64,000 nt of DNA from Cinclus cinclus (Eukaryota > Chordata > Aves > Passeriformes > Cinclidae), in assembly GCF_963662255.1 (NCBI RefSeq), contig NC_085047.1, positions 51,086,006 to 51,150,005 on the forward strand. Reading direction: 5' to 3'. The notes under the pieces are model-generated. The model was not told the DNA's origin. It saw only the letters and a list, made by a program, of their open reading frames with translations, and ran no database searches. A program made the translations under genes and the position numbers. Positions 11,524 through 24,905 of this stretch are shown here, one piece after another (positions within the stretch are counted from its first letter, which is position 1; each line of letters begins with the position of its first letter).

Positions 11524-14500
11524 CTTCTAAATGAACAGGAAAAAACTCATCTGGCTCTCATTTGAATTCTCAATAGGCTTTAGAGAGAAAATTCCAACCA
11601 GAGCTGTATTCCTACACCTAAAATCTACATGGGAATGATGCAGCATGCTTGTTTCAAACCCACAGCAGCCAGAAGAAGCAGAGCTGGGTCAGTGGCACAC
11701 CCAGGTGTTCCACACAACGGTAATGGTCTCAGAAGAGGGGCTGGTTTTATAAAACAGCTTTCAATAGGACTTAAATATCTAGATGACCTGCCTTCACAAC
11801 AGCTATTCCATCATGCATGCAGAATATTTACTAACATACATGGAGATTTTCAGATATAAAGAATGGAAATCATCTCACCGATCTGCAACTGCATTGGAAC
11901 TATTAATCCTTGGTGCTACTGAAGGCTAGGGAGAGAAGGAAGTACTTCCTTTAAAATATTTTGTGAAAGAGGCAAAATGGCTTGTGCACAGAAAGAGCTC
12001 ATTCTTCCCTATGGTCTGTACAGAGAATATGGGATGTACAGGCAGATTAAAGCTAAAGACATTTCCAGTGAGATTCTTCTTTGAGACATATTCTGTTAAT
12101 GTACGATGTGACTTAAGCTCCCTAATTTCACTTATTTGCACCTGATATTCACCATTTGCAGTGGTGGCAATAGTGATCCGTATCCATGTTTGCAATGGGA
12201 TTTGAGATTTATGCAGGAACATTCCTGTGTAGGTGTTTACCACAAACAGCATGTATTTCCCACACAAAGTATATAATGGAATTAGCTACCTGACCTCAAA
12301 ATCCACTAATCTGAAACATAAACAGCATCACTCCCTAATTCACAGTTCACTCCCTAATCACAACAATGCTTCATTGATGAACAATTCATCTGCTGGATTC
12401 CATATGTATCTCTATGTATATATTCCATATATATGTATGCATACATGTGTATCTCACTACAATTAAGCTCCGATTATCAAGATTCCCCCCCCTGCAGTTG
12501 ATAATATACATTCTTGGTGTCCATGTTTTCTTAATTGTTTTATAAGATGAAGTATCTGAAGCTTATAAACAACTCCCAGTACTTTTAAGTTTTAGAATGC
12601 TTTTCTTTCCCTAAATATGTGGGCTGCCTCTGGACAAAGATGTTAGCTCAAAGCACAGGGCTGGTTCCAAGTTAAAGTCAGGTTGAGGGCAGCCTTCCCA
12701 CACAGGTGGGTAGGCATCTCTGCTTTCCAGCTTCCTAACAGCCCCGTTCCTATTTCTCCCTAGACGTAACAAGGGAACTGATTGCTCAGTACACAACAGA
12801 GACTAATGTGAGAACGTGATCCTGGCAGAGCCTGACCAGAAGATTCTTGTAACTGATGTGAAGACAATATAACTGATTTGTAGACACATCACTCTGCATC
12901 ATTCTTACTGTATCAGCTTCTCACAACTGCTGTTGACTGCCTCCTTCTCCAGGCATTTTCTTCTCTCTCTGTTTAGAAACTCTGGGAAGAAACTTGTATG
13001 AGCAATTTGTTTGTGCCATGCCTATTTGGCATGCTGACTACACTCTTACACAAATAAACAGGGAACACGATGTAACACCACAGCAGCAGATTTAACTAAG
13101 ATCCAATTGTGCTCGGTGCCATCTGAATATGGGAAGAATGTTCCCTTAAATGAAAAATCTTCAACAGAAAAACAAGTTCACCCTTCACAAGTATGTACCA
13201 TAACATGGAACAATGCACCATCTTTGACTTATGACTTCATTGGTAAGAAGTTGGCCTTTTCAGGCATTTCTCCTCTAATAGGCAGCACTGCTCTATATTG
13301 TTCTTTCTTCACAGATCTGAATTTGGGGTGTCTTTTAGAGCTACTGTGAAGCCAGTCTTTGCTAGGAAGTGGTAGCCTGTCCAAAATCACCTCTCAAATA
13401 AGTTACCTTTGGCTGAACCACCAGTGTTTGCATGCAGAAGGCTACCACCTCTTGATTTATAGTTTGTTTTTTTTTTTTAGCAACTAGAACAAATAGTTTA
13501 TATTTCAAGGTGCAATTTATGAATTTAACTGTCTCACTTTTACTGAGTTTCTCACACCAAAAGCTCAGCGACAGCCTGAGTAAATGCTCTGGCTTGAAAC
13601 ACAAGTCACCTAAAAAATTAATCATGAGTTATTTTCCCAAAAGTCTGAAGGACAAACACATTTCCAGGGCCTCTGAAGAGGAAATACCTCAGGGAGAATA
13701 TTGTTATTAGGTGACACTGAGCAAATGCTTAAGCAGGAGTGATTTAAGCGGACTGTGTACCCTAAGAATTTAATGAGCAGCTTGAAGGAATTGATAGCCT
13801 GAGGCACAGCCTCAGGTCATTAAATCTCAAATGGTCATTAATCCCTAGGAAATGCTTTCTGTCAAGGTCATCAGTGCTATTATACAGTGAAAATTGAGTG
13901 TGTAACAAAAAATTAGCATATAGCCTGTTTGTAGGAAAAATGCTCTCAGAGAGCATGGGCAGGTCATTTCCAGGAGGATGCTGCAGTGTTCACAAGCCAC
14001 CTGGCTTGGCTGAACTTCCATGTACCTCTCTGCACCACTTCTAAGCTGAGTTGCTATTTTGCAGTACTAGAGAAACTTTACCATGCACCGAGCGCTTGAT
14101 TTAGCAATTCAGTATAAATCCAAGGGATAACATTAGCTGACATCCCTCCATCCATCCCACTTAGCAGATGATTTTAGGTTGGAGTCCTTCCCTACTGTTG
14201 TTTCTTAGAATAAATCCAGGGAATCTGATTCAGTTGATATGTACTAGTGACCATAGCGTTTGACCAAAGGCTGAAACTGTACAGGTGTTGGGATCACTGC
14301 CCTTTTCTCAGAATTTCCTAGGATAAAGGAAACTTCATTGCCTTCAAGCAGAAATACCTGGAACCAGAACAAATATATCAATTGGCACTTGTGGAGTTCA
14401 GGCCAAGAGACTGATCAGCAGGCAGGGAAGGGCAGGAGGATGTGAGATCCCAGTCTGGGGTTTCCCTCTTGGATCCCATCTCTGCATGGGACACCTTGTG

Positions 14501-17500
14501 AATAAAGCCTCAGTTTCACAGTCACTGCTACAATCTTCCCACTAAGCTTGGAAAGTATTGGTGCACAGATCCTGTGACTTTTTACAAACAGAATCTAAAG
14601 TTCAGGTAGTTATTTGATGCATTTTGTGCAGCTAAAGTCATGATTAGGTGTCAGATTAAGTGATTATTGTTTTCCTGATTCTCATGCTGGTTTGTGATTT
14701 GAATCTGGCAAACCAATTCCTATAATTCTGTTAAATTGTCTTTGTGGATCAGATTTTCCTACCCTGTAACTATATCTACCACAGTGGTTATTCTGAATTT
14801 TGAATTAAGTTTATTTACAAGTGACCTGGAGATCTTATACAATATAACTATTGTATTATAATGATCAATGCTTGACTTTAAGGTCACACAAGAGATTGTG
14901 ATTACCTAAGTCTCTTTCTTCTGCTCTAAACTAAGGAGAAAAAACAGAGAATTTTTACATAGTAGAATCATCCCTGAGGATGATTTAGCACCCCAATTAT
15001 GCAGCTGTCGAAATTAAGTGAAGAGATCTTTCTTTATTAAAGACCCTGAGGAGATTAAGAAAGCAACAGTATATTATACTAAATAAAGAGAAAGAACAGA
15101 AGGACATCATGATCTATTTAATTCTTTTGACAATGTCTGCATTAACTGATCAATGTCTAGACATGCATTGCTATTTACTGTTTGATTAAGTGTCCTCACA
15201 TTCACTGGCATCAGCTAATGCATCCTTACTAAATGGAATTTATGCAAATGCTATTTCAATTACACATTTCTACATAGGTGTCAGGAACACGCTCATATAT
15301 GGGAAGCTGAGGGCAAATTCACTCTTTTTTTTAGTCTGATTGTTTTCCTGAGAGATAGTCATTGAATGGAATTGGTAAATTATTGAAGTAAAGAAAACTA
15401 CTTTCACAATGACATTAAGGAAAAAAAGACCTTGTAGGATACAACTTCATGTTTTTTACATGTATTGAGTCCTTGATTTTGTTAATCATATCATAGATAT
15501 GTTTGAGCACTGATACTGTAAGAAATGAAGTTACACTTTTAAAACGCAAAAGATGAAATTGCACTTTAAAAGTATACTATAGCTGAATATTTTTAGAAGG
15601 AAAGTTTTTCTTAATTTAAATGTTAGACAGCATTTGAAATACCTTTAAAAGAACTGCATACATATCACAGTAAAGAAAATTTTATTTGGCACTACTGGCT
15701 TAGACATGGCTGTGAAGCCATAAATCAGATAAAGTATGTATTTGGATGCTGAATTATTTTTGGACTTGGAAAATTCCATTAATGCTATACTTTTACAGCA
15801 GTATATTACTGTAACCTAGATCACAATCAAATGACACATGTAAAGTAATTTTCTTCTGAGGAAAAGACAAATTTAAACTCCTTGTAAGGGGTCCAACTGT
15901 GCAGTTTCACACTGTCTTAAGGAATATGGTTGTTCTGACCAAATTTTTTAACAGATTTTTGTCATTGAAATCACTGCACCTAAATATGTCTAACATTTAT
16001 TTCCATCCTTTCTTGGCCGGATTGTGTCATAAGGCATTCATTGTACTATTTTATGTAAGAAGCAGATCTGAAAAAGAACCCCACATACTTCATCTCTCCT
16101 GTATTTTCAACAAAACAGAGAATTCCTTACTGCTGTGCTCCTTTTTGCTTTTATTTACACAAGTATTTTTTCCTTCTGGCTCTCCAACTGCCTTGGTTTT
16201 CACAGCAATCCTTCTACTGCTCAGGATACTTTAGTGACTCTCTGTCAAATTTCATTCCTCCATGCACTCTGTCACTGAATTTAGGAAAACATTAAACTCC
16301 ACTGCCTGTGAAGGCAGTCACATTTTCTTTACCGGATCTTACGCAAACACAGAGTAAGGAATAACTTGATAATTCCACCATCTGACTCATGTACTGGGAC
16401 TGATAATGACTGCAGCCACATCCTGTGAGATGACCAGTTTAAAAAAATATTAAAATAAATAGAGTTGGCTTTTTCTCCACCCAAGGATGGCCATGCCCAT
16501 TTTTATTTTAAAAATACTTCATCTAAGAAGTTGAAATAAACCATGGAAAATAAAGCCAAAGTGGAGAGTGAAAGTTCACCTAATCCACTCTCTTTCAAAA
16601 CCTATACTACTAATATTTACTCTTCCTTAGAGGAATCCTGGATTCAGGACAGTTTCTGAGATGCACCTGACTAAACAGGTTGCTTTGGTCTCAAACGAGC
16701 TAGGTGGCAAATTTACAACTCTTTGCTGAAGTCCATGTTTTGATGATACAATTCCAGCTCTGTTCTCAGGAGGAGACATAAACTTGAGCAGGGTGTAGCT
16801 GGAATGCAGTGCTTACTTTTCCAGACCTTGCATTTAACTACCTCTGGATTGCCACACCTGTAGCAGAAACCCCATAAATTTATCTTCTTTTCTTGAAAGC
16901 AGTATCTTATATTCCTGCATGCTTGCATCTCAGCACCATTTGCATCCTTGCTCACAGAAATGGTGCCATTTCATGCAATGCTGCTTTCCATGGTGTGTGA
17001 AGGGTGCTGGATGACATCCTCAGCTGCAGTGCTCAGATTCATTAATCCTCACTTCTTCTGATGAATACAAAAGTTCAGATCTCCCCAAACAATCATAGGT
17101 TTGTTTGGACCAGAGTTCTGCACAACTGTGAGTTTCAAGGCAGAAGAGCAGATTCCAGGAAAGCAAAATTAAAAAAAAACAGTGAATGAAAAGCTAAGAA
17201 TATACTTTGGGTGAAGCATGGAAGAGGGAATTGCCAATTCCTCAAATAACATTGTTTATTTAAGAGTATCCTGTTGGGAGGAACTACGTAACTGCAATGA
17301 CTCTGAGTAACTGTGCGTAATTATGTCATGATAATGTAATGGATTATCATGGAATTCTACTCTCAAGGGAGCAATATTTTTGTCAGGCAAATACTGTCTT
17401 CTATATAGCCCATGGTTATCCTGCACAGGGCACAATGAATAAAAAAGTGTGTCTGATCAGACAGGGGTATGTTCTTCCAAATAAAAAAAATCCCTAAATC

Positions 17501-18788
17501 ATAATCTTAGTGATAAATACCTCTCCTTTTATCAAACACCAGACACTCTCACTACTAATAAATAACCCGAAGAGTACATTCCTATTTGGTATCAGTAAAA
17601 ACATCAGCATTTAGCCCTAAAAGCTTTTGCATTTAAAACCTTGTGAATAGTTCACAGAAAATGATGATTGTGCTTCTCTGCTTTGGTAATGAAAGATATT
17701 CAGTCAAATATATACTTGCTTATTTATAGCTCTCTGAAAAAACTGACAGAATTTGAAGAACAAAATCTCTCTATGTATAACAAAGTCTCTGCATTTAGCT
17801 GATGTCTGTAATCTGCAGCACACAAAGTAGTAAGGAAGTATTAATTAGCATTAATTAATTACTTCTAGTCATCTTATTGTTTTTCTTCAATCTCAGGGCC
17901 AGGGTGCTAATATTCCCCAATGACCTTCCAAAGCATCAATGCAGAGACTGCACTCCTCCCCACCACCTGCTCTTTCCTACTTCTTTTCCTTTCAAGTATT
18001 TGAAGGCTCAGGTAGTAGAACACAGAAAAAATGATATTTAGTCTCTGTTCCAATACAGACAGGCTTTGAATGAAAGCAGTGTAGGCTTATCCCAAAACAA
18101 CAGATTACTTTCTGAAAAATGCTTCAAACTCACTTCCTGTAGCACTAAACAGCAGCAGATCTCCTTTCTCACTTAATACCTCAGTTTCATGTCTCAGTTT
18201 ACAGTCTGTCTTGATAGTTCATGCTATGTGATGAACAAAATCCAAACTGAACTTGCAGAGAACTGCGTGGAAAAAAAAAATCCTCGAATGTCCTCTACTA
18301 TTGTTTTCTATTTTTAATGCTAAAGAAGATGTCATTGTGGTCAGATGAGAGAAAAATACAGATTCAAAAAGAATAATTTAGAAAACTAGTCTTAGAAAAA
18401 GCTGTTACTCAAGCGTCTGTCAAGCAGATGAGGTACAATTGCTCTCTTTCATTAATTTTTAATCACATCTGGCGGCTGGCCTCAAGAGTCTCCAAGACTT
18501 CATGATGCCTCAAAATGAAAAGGGCAAAATGCTCTCCTCCATCATTTTAGAAGACATCAGGTAGTAAACGTAAAGCCCTTTCCAAAGTGGCCTTAAGGGC
18601 TGAATGCTAAGGGAGCTGCTCGAAGGACAGCAATTAGCCATGAGACCAGTAGCACCAGTTCATTTTTATCAGAATGATACCATACCCCTAAGGCAAATAT
18701 TGCTTTCAGGAGATGAAAAAATGAGAAATGACAGCATCACAAATGAGACCCCAGGAATGTTAAGATGGAAGATCTTAACTAAATATAA
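11524..18788. other. long unique AT-rich stretch
   Basis: About 7.3 kb without a recognisable gene or interspersed repeat. Small structures only: hairpin-like inverted repeats at 13798-13816 (7-bp arms) and 14966-14985 (8-bp arms, 4-base loop); a 12-base perfect palindrome at 15153-15164; and an imperfect ~28-bp direct repeat at 15522-15573 around 'gaaatgaagttacac' and 'gatgaaattgcac'. T-rich and A-rich homopolymer runs occur, for example near 13468. Open frames such as 15899-16234 (111 codons) are not recognisable. Confidence 0.5.
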
Positions 18789-18808
18789 TAACTAAATATA
18801 ATATTTAG

Positions 18809-18845
<37 letters not shown>

Positions 18846-18880
18846 GCTATATAGATAACTAAAATATAATAAATAGCTTT
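18789..18880. repeat. AT dinucleotide microsatellite in a palindromic AT-rich block
   Basis: An uninterrupted (AT)n run spans about 18810-18842. It is preceded by a perfect 11-bp inverted repeat (18789-18799 with 18801-18811, one-base spacer) and followed by related words 'tttagctatatag' and 'ataactaaa'. The block is almost pure A/T and strongly self-complementary, so strand slippage and cruciform extrusion are plausible. Length is likely polymorphic between individuals. Confidence 0.95.
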
Positions 18881-21056
18881 ACTTTGGGGGTTTACCTTTT
18901 TATTTAATATTTATTTAGTAATTGTTTCATCCATAAATACACAAATTTTGCAAGTTATTTGGATCTATTCTGCCAGACACCTTCTCAAGTAATTTTCTAC
19001 TGGAAAAGCCTGCACTAGCCGCTAACAAAAATTTCAAATTCCAACCGTAGCCAGAATCTTCTTCTAAAAAGCAGACTCTGGTCTTCCAAATCTGACTTTA
19101 TGTATCTCTTAAATGTTATTTAATAAAATGGGAATATAGAATTAATAACTCTTTTAATAGTTTGCCACTTTTAAAGGGGGCAAAGTAGTAGATGACCAAA
19201 GCAACTGACACTTCATAGGTGCAAGGTACTGATATAATGTTAAACATTTCTGAGCTGTGTAGGTGTTTACTACGCTTCGTAAGTTCAGACCAAATTCATC
19301 ACTGGCTGGGCTGGAACACATTATGAAGACCTGGTAGGGTGAGTCCCACATTTCCCTCATGATGGAGAAGAAACTCAATTGTTGAACTGCTCAACAATTT
19401 TTCAGTATAATAATTTCAAAAATTTACAGCAAGCCTAAGAATGTATTCCTTTTATGTCTTCCTTCACAACACAACTCACAGAGCTTCACCCACTAATTTC
19501 TTTGTAAGTCTTTTAATTTCTGCATGCATTACAGTATATTTGTACAACTGCTCCTTAAAGAAATAATATTCATACCATCTGTCTCTCTGGGACACTTTCC
19601 TGCCCCCCATAATAATTTTAGAATCTATTGGCCAGTTTCAGTTGAATCTGACAGGAGGAGCCATGTCTTAACATATTATATTTTAGAGAAGCTGGAGGTG
19701 AGGAAAGTATACAAATTAGCATTCCAGCAATGGAAAGGCATTTGTGGGGTGACCCACAACATTCTGCATCAACAACAGTGTCTGTACCACTTCTCTTGCA
19801 AATATTTAAAGGATGGGAGAGAGATCTGGGAAGTGACATGGAGGAGGGGAAGGACTTCTTTTCAGTGAGGTGGGGGAAAAGAATCCAAATTTGTAGGAAA
19901 CCAGGGTGCACTGATGTCAGTGCTCAGGAAGCAGAAATTAATTTAGCTCAATTTTACAAAAATGTCTAAGATGGAAAGAAAGGTCAACCACTAGTCATCC
20001 CTGGGTAATGGGCTGTTCCAATTTTCAGCAGCTCCAGGATGACTCATGCAAGGCACACATCGCTGCTGCATTCTTCGCCAGTGTTGCAGGAGTGAACACA
20101 TAATGTCCCCACAGCACAATGTCCTCACACTGCTCTCAGCCCCATCAGTCCCTCCCTCCCACTGCTTTCTTCTTTAGAAACTCCAAGAGAAAAGAATAGT
20201 GAGGAGCTGTCTCACTGAGCAAGAGCTCTGCAGCCTACCCCTGCCCTGAGCTACTACATACTTGCCTAGGTACAAAAAATCTCCTAAAAGAGTAATTTGC
20301 AAGAAAGAGTCTTGGAGCATCATATTTCCCAGTCCTACGGATCTACCAAACTCTGGTGTGAATGTCTCTAGAAGAGACAACAAAAATGAGGACATGATCA
20401 TGGCCATATCAAACCATCAAGCAACCAGCAATTCTCCAAATACACATCAAATCCAACATCTCTGCAGACACATACTCTGTTTCACAAACAATTTCACAAT
20501 GAAAAGCTGTACAAAGCCCAACTTTTACCCATACCAGCCAATAATAAATAATGCATTCACAAGAATAAAGCTTTTACTCAGCATTTTTCTATGGTGTGAA
20601 GAGACAAATTTCCACAAATATTATCATCATTTATATTTCATTATAAAGCCAAAATCAGAACCTTGCAACAGTCAGTGATGCTCAAATGTTTAATGACAAA
20701 CTAGCTGGTGCCCTACAGAGCTTACAGTCCTCACAGACAGGCAGAAAAGGAAAGGATAAAAAACCAAAAGCATGGAGACTTACGGATGGTCATCCTACGA
20801 AGGGAGGAATTTAGCTCCTCTGAGTTAAATGTAGGAGATGTGAGCTCACACTCAGAACAAGTAGAGCCCAGGACTGCCTCTCTCTGGGGGGAGTGCTCTA
20901 ATTCCTGGGCTATTATGCAAGAGGAAGATAAGTCACATCCATCTTCAAATGAGTAAAACCCAACTGCATGGAGCTGCCAGCATTTATTTTCTATTGTTCC
21001 TCTATAATCCCAGTGGAAGAGGTATTTACTTGAATGAGGCAGACTGAATCATCCTT
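18881..21056. other. unique non-coding DNA
   Basis: No recognised gene or repeat. The longest open frames (19524-19868, 114 codons; 20262-20678, 138 codons) have no start or exon context that I can defend and no family similarity. A frame on the opposite strand overlaps each of them. Confidence 0.5.
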
Positions 21057-21110
21057 GGGTGGGTGGGTGGGTGGATGGATGGATGGATGGATGGATGGAT
21101 GGATGGATGG
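21057..21110 (+). repeat. GGGT/GGAT tetranucleotide microsatellite
   Basis: About four GGGT units pass directly into about nine GGAT units without interruption. This is a compound tetranucleotide array in which one unit type has probably arisen from the other by a point mutation and then spread. It is likely length-polymorphic. Confidence 0.97.
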
Positions 21111-21662
21111 AGAGGGGAACGGATCTTCCTCCTCAGATCTTCAGTAAGCAACTGCTGCTCTCCTTAGTCTGTACAAAGAATTTAAGCAGTTGTGACAAAT
21201 TGACTGGACCATCTGCTTAACCCCAGGTACCTAAATCTTGAATTAAATGGAGTGGGTTCTCCAAAAGACACATAATCTCTCTAGCAAATGCTACTTTTTC
21301 TCGATTTTTCAGACAAATACCTGGTATTGCTAATTATAGTGGACCTGACTTTCATCTGGAATAAATTAATGTTGTTGCTGCCAATGACTGACCTAGAAAA
21401 TCCATGTAAGACTGAAGGATCCTTGACAGAAAATGAGGCTCTATGTTAGGTGGGGCATTGTTGTTAGGAAGATGTGTTGCTGAATGTTTTAATCCAAAAC
21501 ATTAAAAACATTATTTCACATTATGGTCTCTGACTTAGCACAGTAAACAACCTTCAAAACCACAATCTAGTAACAGTGCCTTTGTCCCTGCTTGCCATCA
21601 ATGGCAGATTCTTGTCTCTTTCTTTTTTTCAAAATTATCCAGAAAAATACAACAGGATAGAC
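21111..21662. other. unique non-coding DNA
   Basis: AT-rich sequence with no recognised feature. Confidence 0.5.
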
Positions 21663-21724
21663 CCAGGAACCAAGTGCTTTTTCAAAAGTAGAACCAGGAA
21701 CCAAGTGCTTTTTCAAAAGTAGAA
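21663..21724. repeat. perfect 31-bp tandem duplication
   Basis: The unit beginning 'ccaggaaccaagtgc' and ending 'caaaagtagaa' is present twice with no mismatch (21663-21693 and 21694-21724). Complete identity in non-coding DNA suggests a recent event. A minus-strand 84-codon frame crosses both copies but shows no resemblance to a known protein. Confidence 0.95.
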
Positions 21725-24700
21725 CATAATTTAATCTTTGCAACAGAGAACAGAAGACTGTGGGTTTTCTCTGACTGTGGACTTCTTGTAATTTCACTGA
21801 AGATAAATAGTTAGTTAGCAACCAATGGGATATTTAATTGTCAGGAACTACTGTATTTAAAGAAAGTGATAGAGATTTTCAGACTTGTTTTCCTATGTGT
21901 GTTGATTTATTCCCATCATTTACCTTCTGTATGACATATAAATACAATCACTACTGTAATTTGTAAATTGTTAATATTAGGACTGTAGGCATGGCTATGC
22001 TTTCAGTTCTACATAAAAAAGACAGCTTTTACATCAACATCTGGCTGACCTTCGGTACTTTCCCATCCATTATTTGTACTCCGCCTCCTTCACCTTGGCC
22101 TCTCTATTTTTCTCATGTTGTGGCCCTGTCTGATTTCAGCCAGGAAGCTGCACAACCTGACTGCTCTTGGCTCCTGTGATACTCATAAGCCCTGAGACAA
22201 ATAAACACAGGGGGAAAGGACAAAACCAAAGCAGGAGGAGATCTGGCAAACCTACCTATGTGGATCTTCCAGCTGTGCACATAATCACTTCATGGCACAA
22301 TCTGAACCGAGACACAGTATTCCATCTACTCTTTCCATCCTGTCTCCTGCTCAGGTCAGGACCAAAACTTTTCATAAACCTGACCAGCACTCAGAAATAG
22401 GACTGGCAATGGGACAACTGGTTTGCTAAATGATACAGTCCCCTGTCAGGAACTAACCCACAGATCTGATAAACCCATAACTGGTAGAATAAGGGTGTCA
22501 GAGTTGAATTCCAGGAGCTATTCTCAGTACTAGTTACTCGTTGGAGGGACGTTTTTCACATCGCAGCTTATCTAAGTGTCAAATAAATTCTATAATAACA
22601 TGTAGTTCAAAGAGATTCTGAGAAGTGTTACTACTTGGAACTTCAGATCTCTGGAGGAGAAGCACCCTGAAGTTATGTAATAACTGGAATTGCATAGACA
22701 GAGTCTCCAGTAGGTAACCAGTGAAGTTACAGATTAGATACTAGGTTAACATATGCAGCAAAAGAAGTTGCATAAGAAATGCACGTATCGGTAGAAATGT
22801 ATTTAATGACTTTATCAGCTTGCATTTGTTGGGTTTTGAGTACAGCCACAGGAACACCCCCAAAAGGATCAAAAGAATGTTATTTCTCATATCAGAAAAA
22901 TAATTTTACTTGGAGAATAAGAAAATGAAACAACTGCTCACAAAGTAAAATGACCTTGTAAGATGATGCAGCTCTGAACCAAATTACATATATTCTACTA
23001 ATCAATAAAATACAGTTGTCAAGGAAACACTGACATCACAAAGTGAAATACAGAGGTCTGTCTTACATAAACACATACACATACCAATATGTTATGTGAA
23101 CTTTTGTAATCTAGCAATGACTTCAAGGAAAAATATGTTTTTACAAAAGAACTAATATTTTCCCAGGCTTGATAGATTCTTGTGTAAGAGCTTTTATGAG
23201 ATTTTAGACAAGTTGCATTTTGTTTGGTAGTCTTTGTTCTTGTACTTTTTTTTTTAACTGGAAAATAAATGTTGCAAAAACCCCTGCTTTCAGTGAAAAT
23301 TTAGTCATGCTATAAAAGTAATTTAAAACAGTGACAATTAGATGGAGTTAAAACTCAATCAAAGCATTCGAATATTGATCCTGAACGTAGTTTAGGCTAA
23401 AGAAAAATGAGTGTGTAGATCCTATTTGTATTATATTATGCAGACTTAGAGGGACGAGTTCTGTGAACAAAGACTAAATAAGAAAGGATTTTCTTTTCAC
23501 AGGTCTTACAATTCTCATTGTATGGGTTTTTCACCTTCAAGCTCAGTTCTGCTGCCTTATTCAACAATTATAATCCCAGTGAGCTCAGTGGAACGAATCA
23601 CAGAGCAGGATATTATTAAGCATGACTATAGGTGATACCAGCCAGCCCCCTCTAATCTCTGATTCTTCATTTAATTTGAACAGATCATTAAATTATTTCA
23701 TAGCTTACCACCAGAACCTCTCAGTGTATGTGCAGGCTGCTGGTACAGGCAGTTTCTTTCACTGTAGCTCAATAAAGCCCAGGTTTCCCAGCAATGTTCA
23801 CAACTTCTTGCCCCTTTTTGCAAAACCGTGCACAATACCTTCTGCTCACAGGACACCACCTCATGGCTCCCTAAATTGCTGTTCATGTTTCACCTACCTG
23901 TGTGCTCAGCCACCTGGAGCTGGCAGGTATTTTCCCAACCTGGATGTCATAGCAACCAGGGCTGTGGAATCAAAGCTGTCTATTGAATTTGCTCTGGAAG
24001 TTTGTGTGGACAATATAAATGCAATATAAATAAATAATATGAAGCATGAGGATGTTTGACTGCTACTGTAATGAACATGCTGCAAACATGTTCATTATAA
24101 GCATTAGGCTTTCAGTTCTATTTTCTGAAGGATGGTTTTCAAACAGTTTTTAAAAATGACCTGGTTTAGCTCATTTAGCATCTAAGTTCACTGAGAAATT
24201 TCTCTGAAGATATCACACTGAGATCTGGGTCAGCCTCTTAATTTTCAGTTCAGTTAAAAAAATGAAGCTAAGTCATTATGCAGCTGTCTGAAATATTCTT
24301 GTAACTGCAAACCCAGGGTGTTTTTACAAAGAACTGAGAATATGGGATGGTATTTTCAGGTATGTATAAGCAATTATAGTCCAAACAAAATAGCATCTTC
24401 ATTCCTCATTGGGTTAAGTGATGAAAAGACTGACTGTTATGTGTGATTACCTCTATTAATTTGGATGTACAAATTAGACATGTTCCTGCAGGCCTATGGA
24501 GATTAAATGCACTATGAAAGTGCTAAATATTAACATAAATCTATGTTTTTAATTCAGTGGCTCAGAAGCACAAGAGAGGCGAACATCATTGTGCCTCTAT
24601 GAACCGCATTGACTTTAGGTTATCTTGTGTATATGTTCTTGCAAACCAAATTAATACAACAGAGCCGGTCATGCAGGTCAGCAGCCACTGGTAGAGGGAT

Positions 24701-24734
24701 GTGACAAACTAAACATCTCCTGAACAAATCTTCT
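21725..24734. other. unique non-coding DNA
   Basis: No gene recognised. It contains a perfect 11-bp inverted repeat with a 7-base loop at 24069-24097 and one copy of a 22-base motif (22844-22865) that recurs at 27290. The 135-codon frame at 23622-24029 has no recognisable domain. Confidence 0.5.
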
Positions 24735-24905
24735 AAATCTTCTGCCCAAAGAAATTGTGGATGCCCCATCCCTGGCAGTGCTCAAGGCCACATTGGGTGG
24801 GGCTTTGAACAACCTGATCTAGTGGGCAGCGTCTCTGCCCATGGCAGGGCTTTGGAATTAGATGATCTTTGAGGACCCTTCCAACGCAAACCATTCTGTG
24901 CATCT
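24735..24905 (+). mobile_element. CR1 LINE, 3'-terminal fragment
   Basis: Clear CR1 3' end in plus orientation: 'ctgcccaaagaaattgtgga', 'tgccccatccctggcagtg', 'ctcaaggccacattgg', 'caacctgatctagtgg', 'ctgcccatggcaggg', 'ttggaattagatgatcttt', 'acccttccaac' and a terminal 'ccattctgtg'. The wording differs from the 4300-4942 copy in the 'gatctagtgg...ccatggcaggg' block, so the two belong to different CR1 subfamilies. Only the 3' UTR remains. The 5' edge may lie up to about 90 bp further upstream in more decayed sequence. Confidence 0.93.

Noticed and set aside
13798..13816. 'cctgagg...cctcagg' hairpin as terminator or binding site
   Set aside because: A 7-bp stem is expected by chance many times in 64 kb, and intrinsic terminators of this type do not apply to vertebrate DNA.
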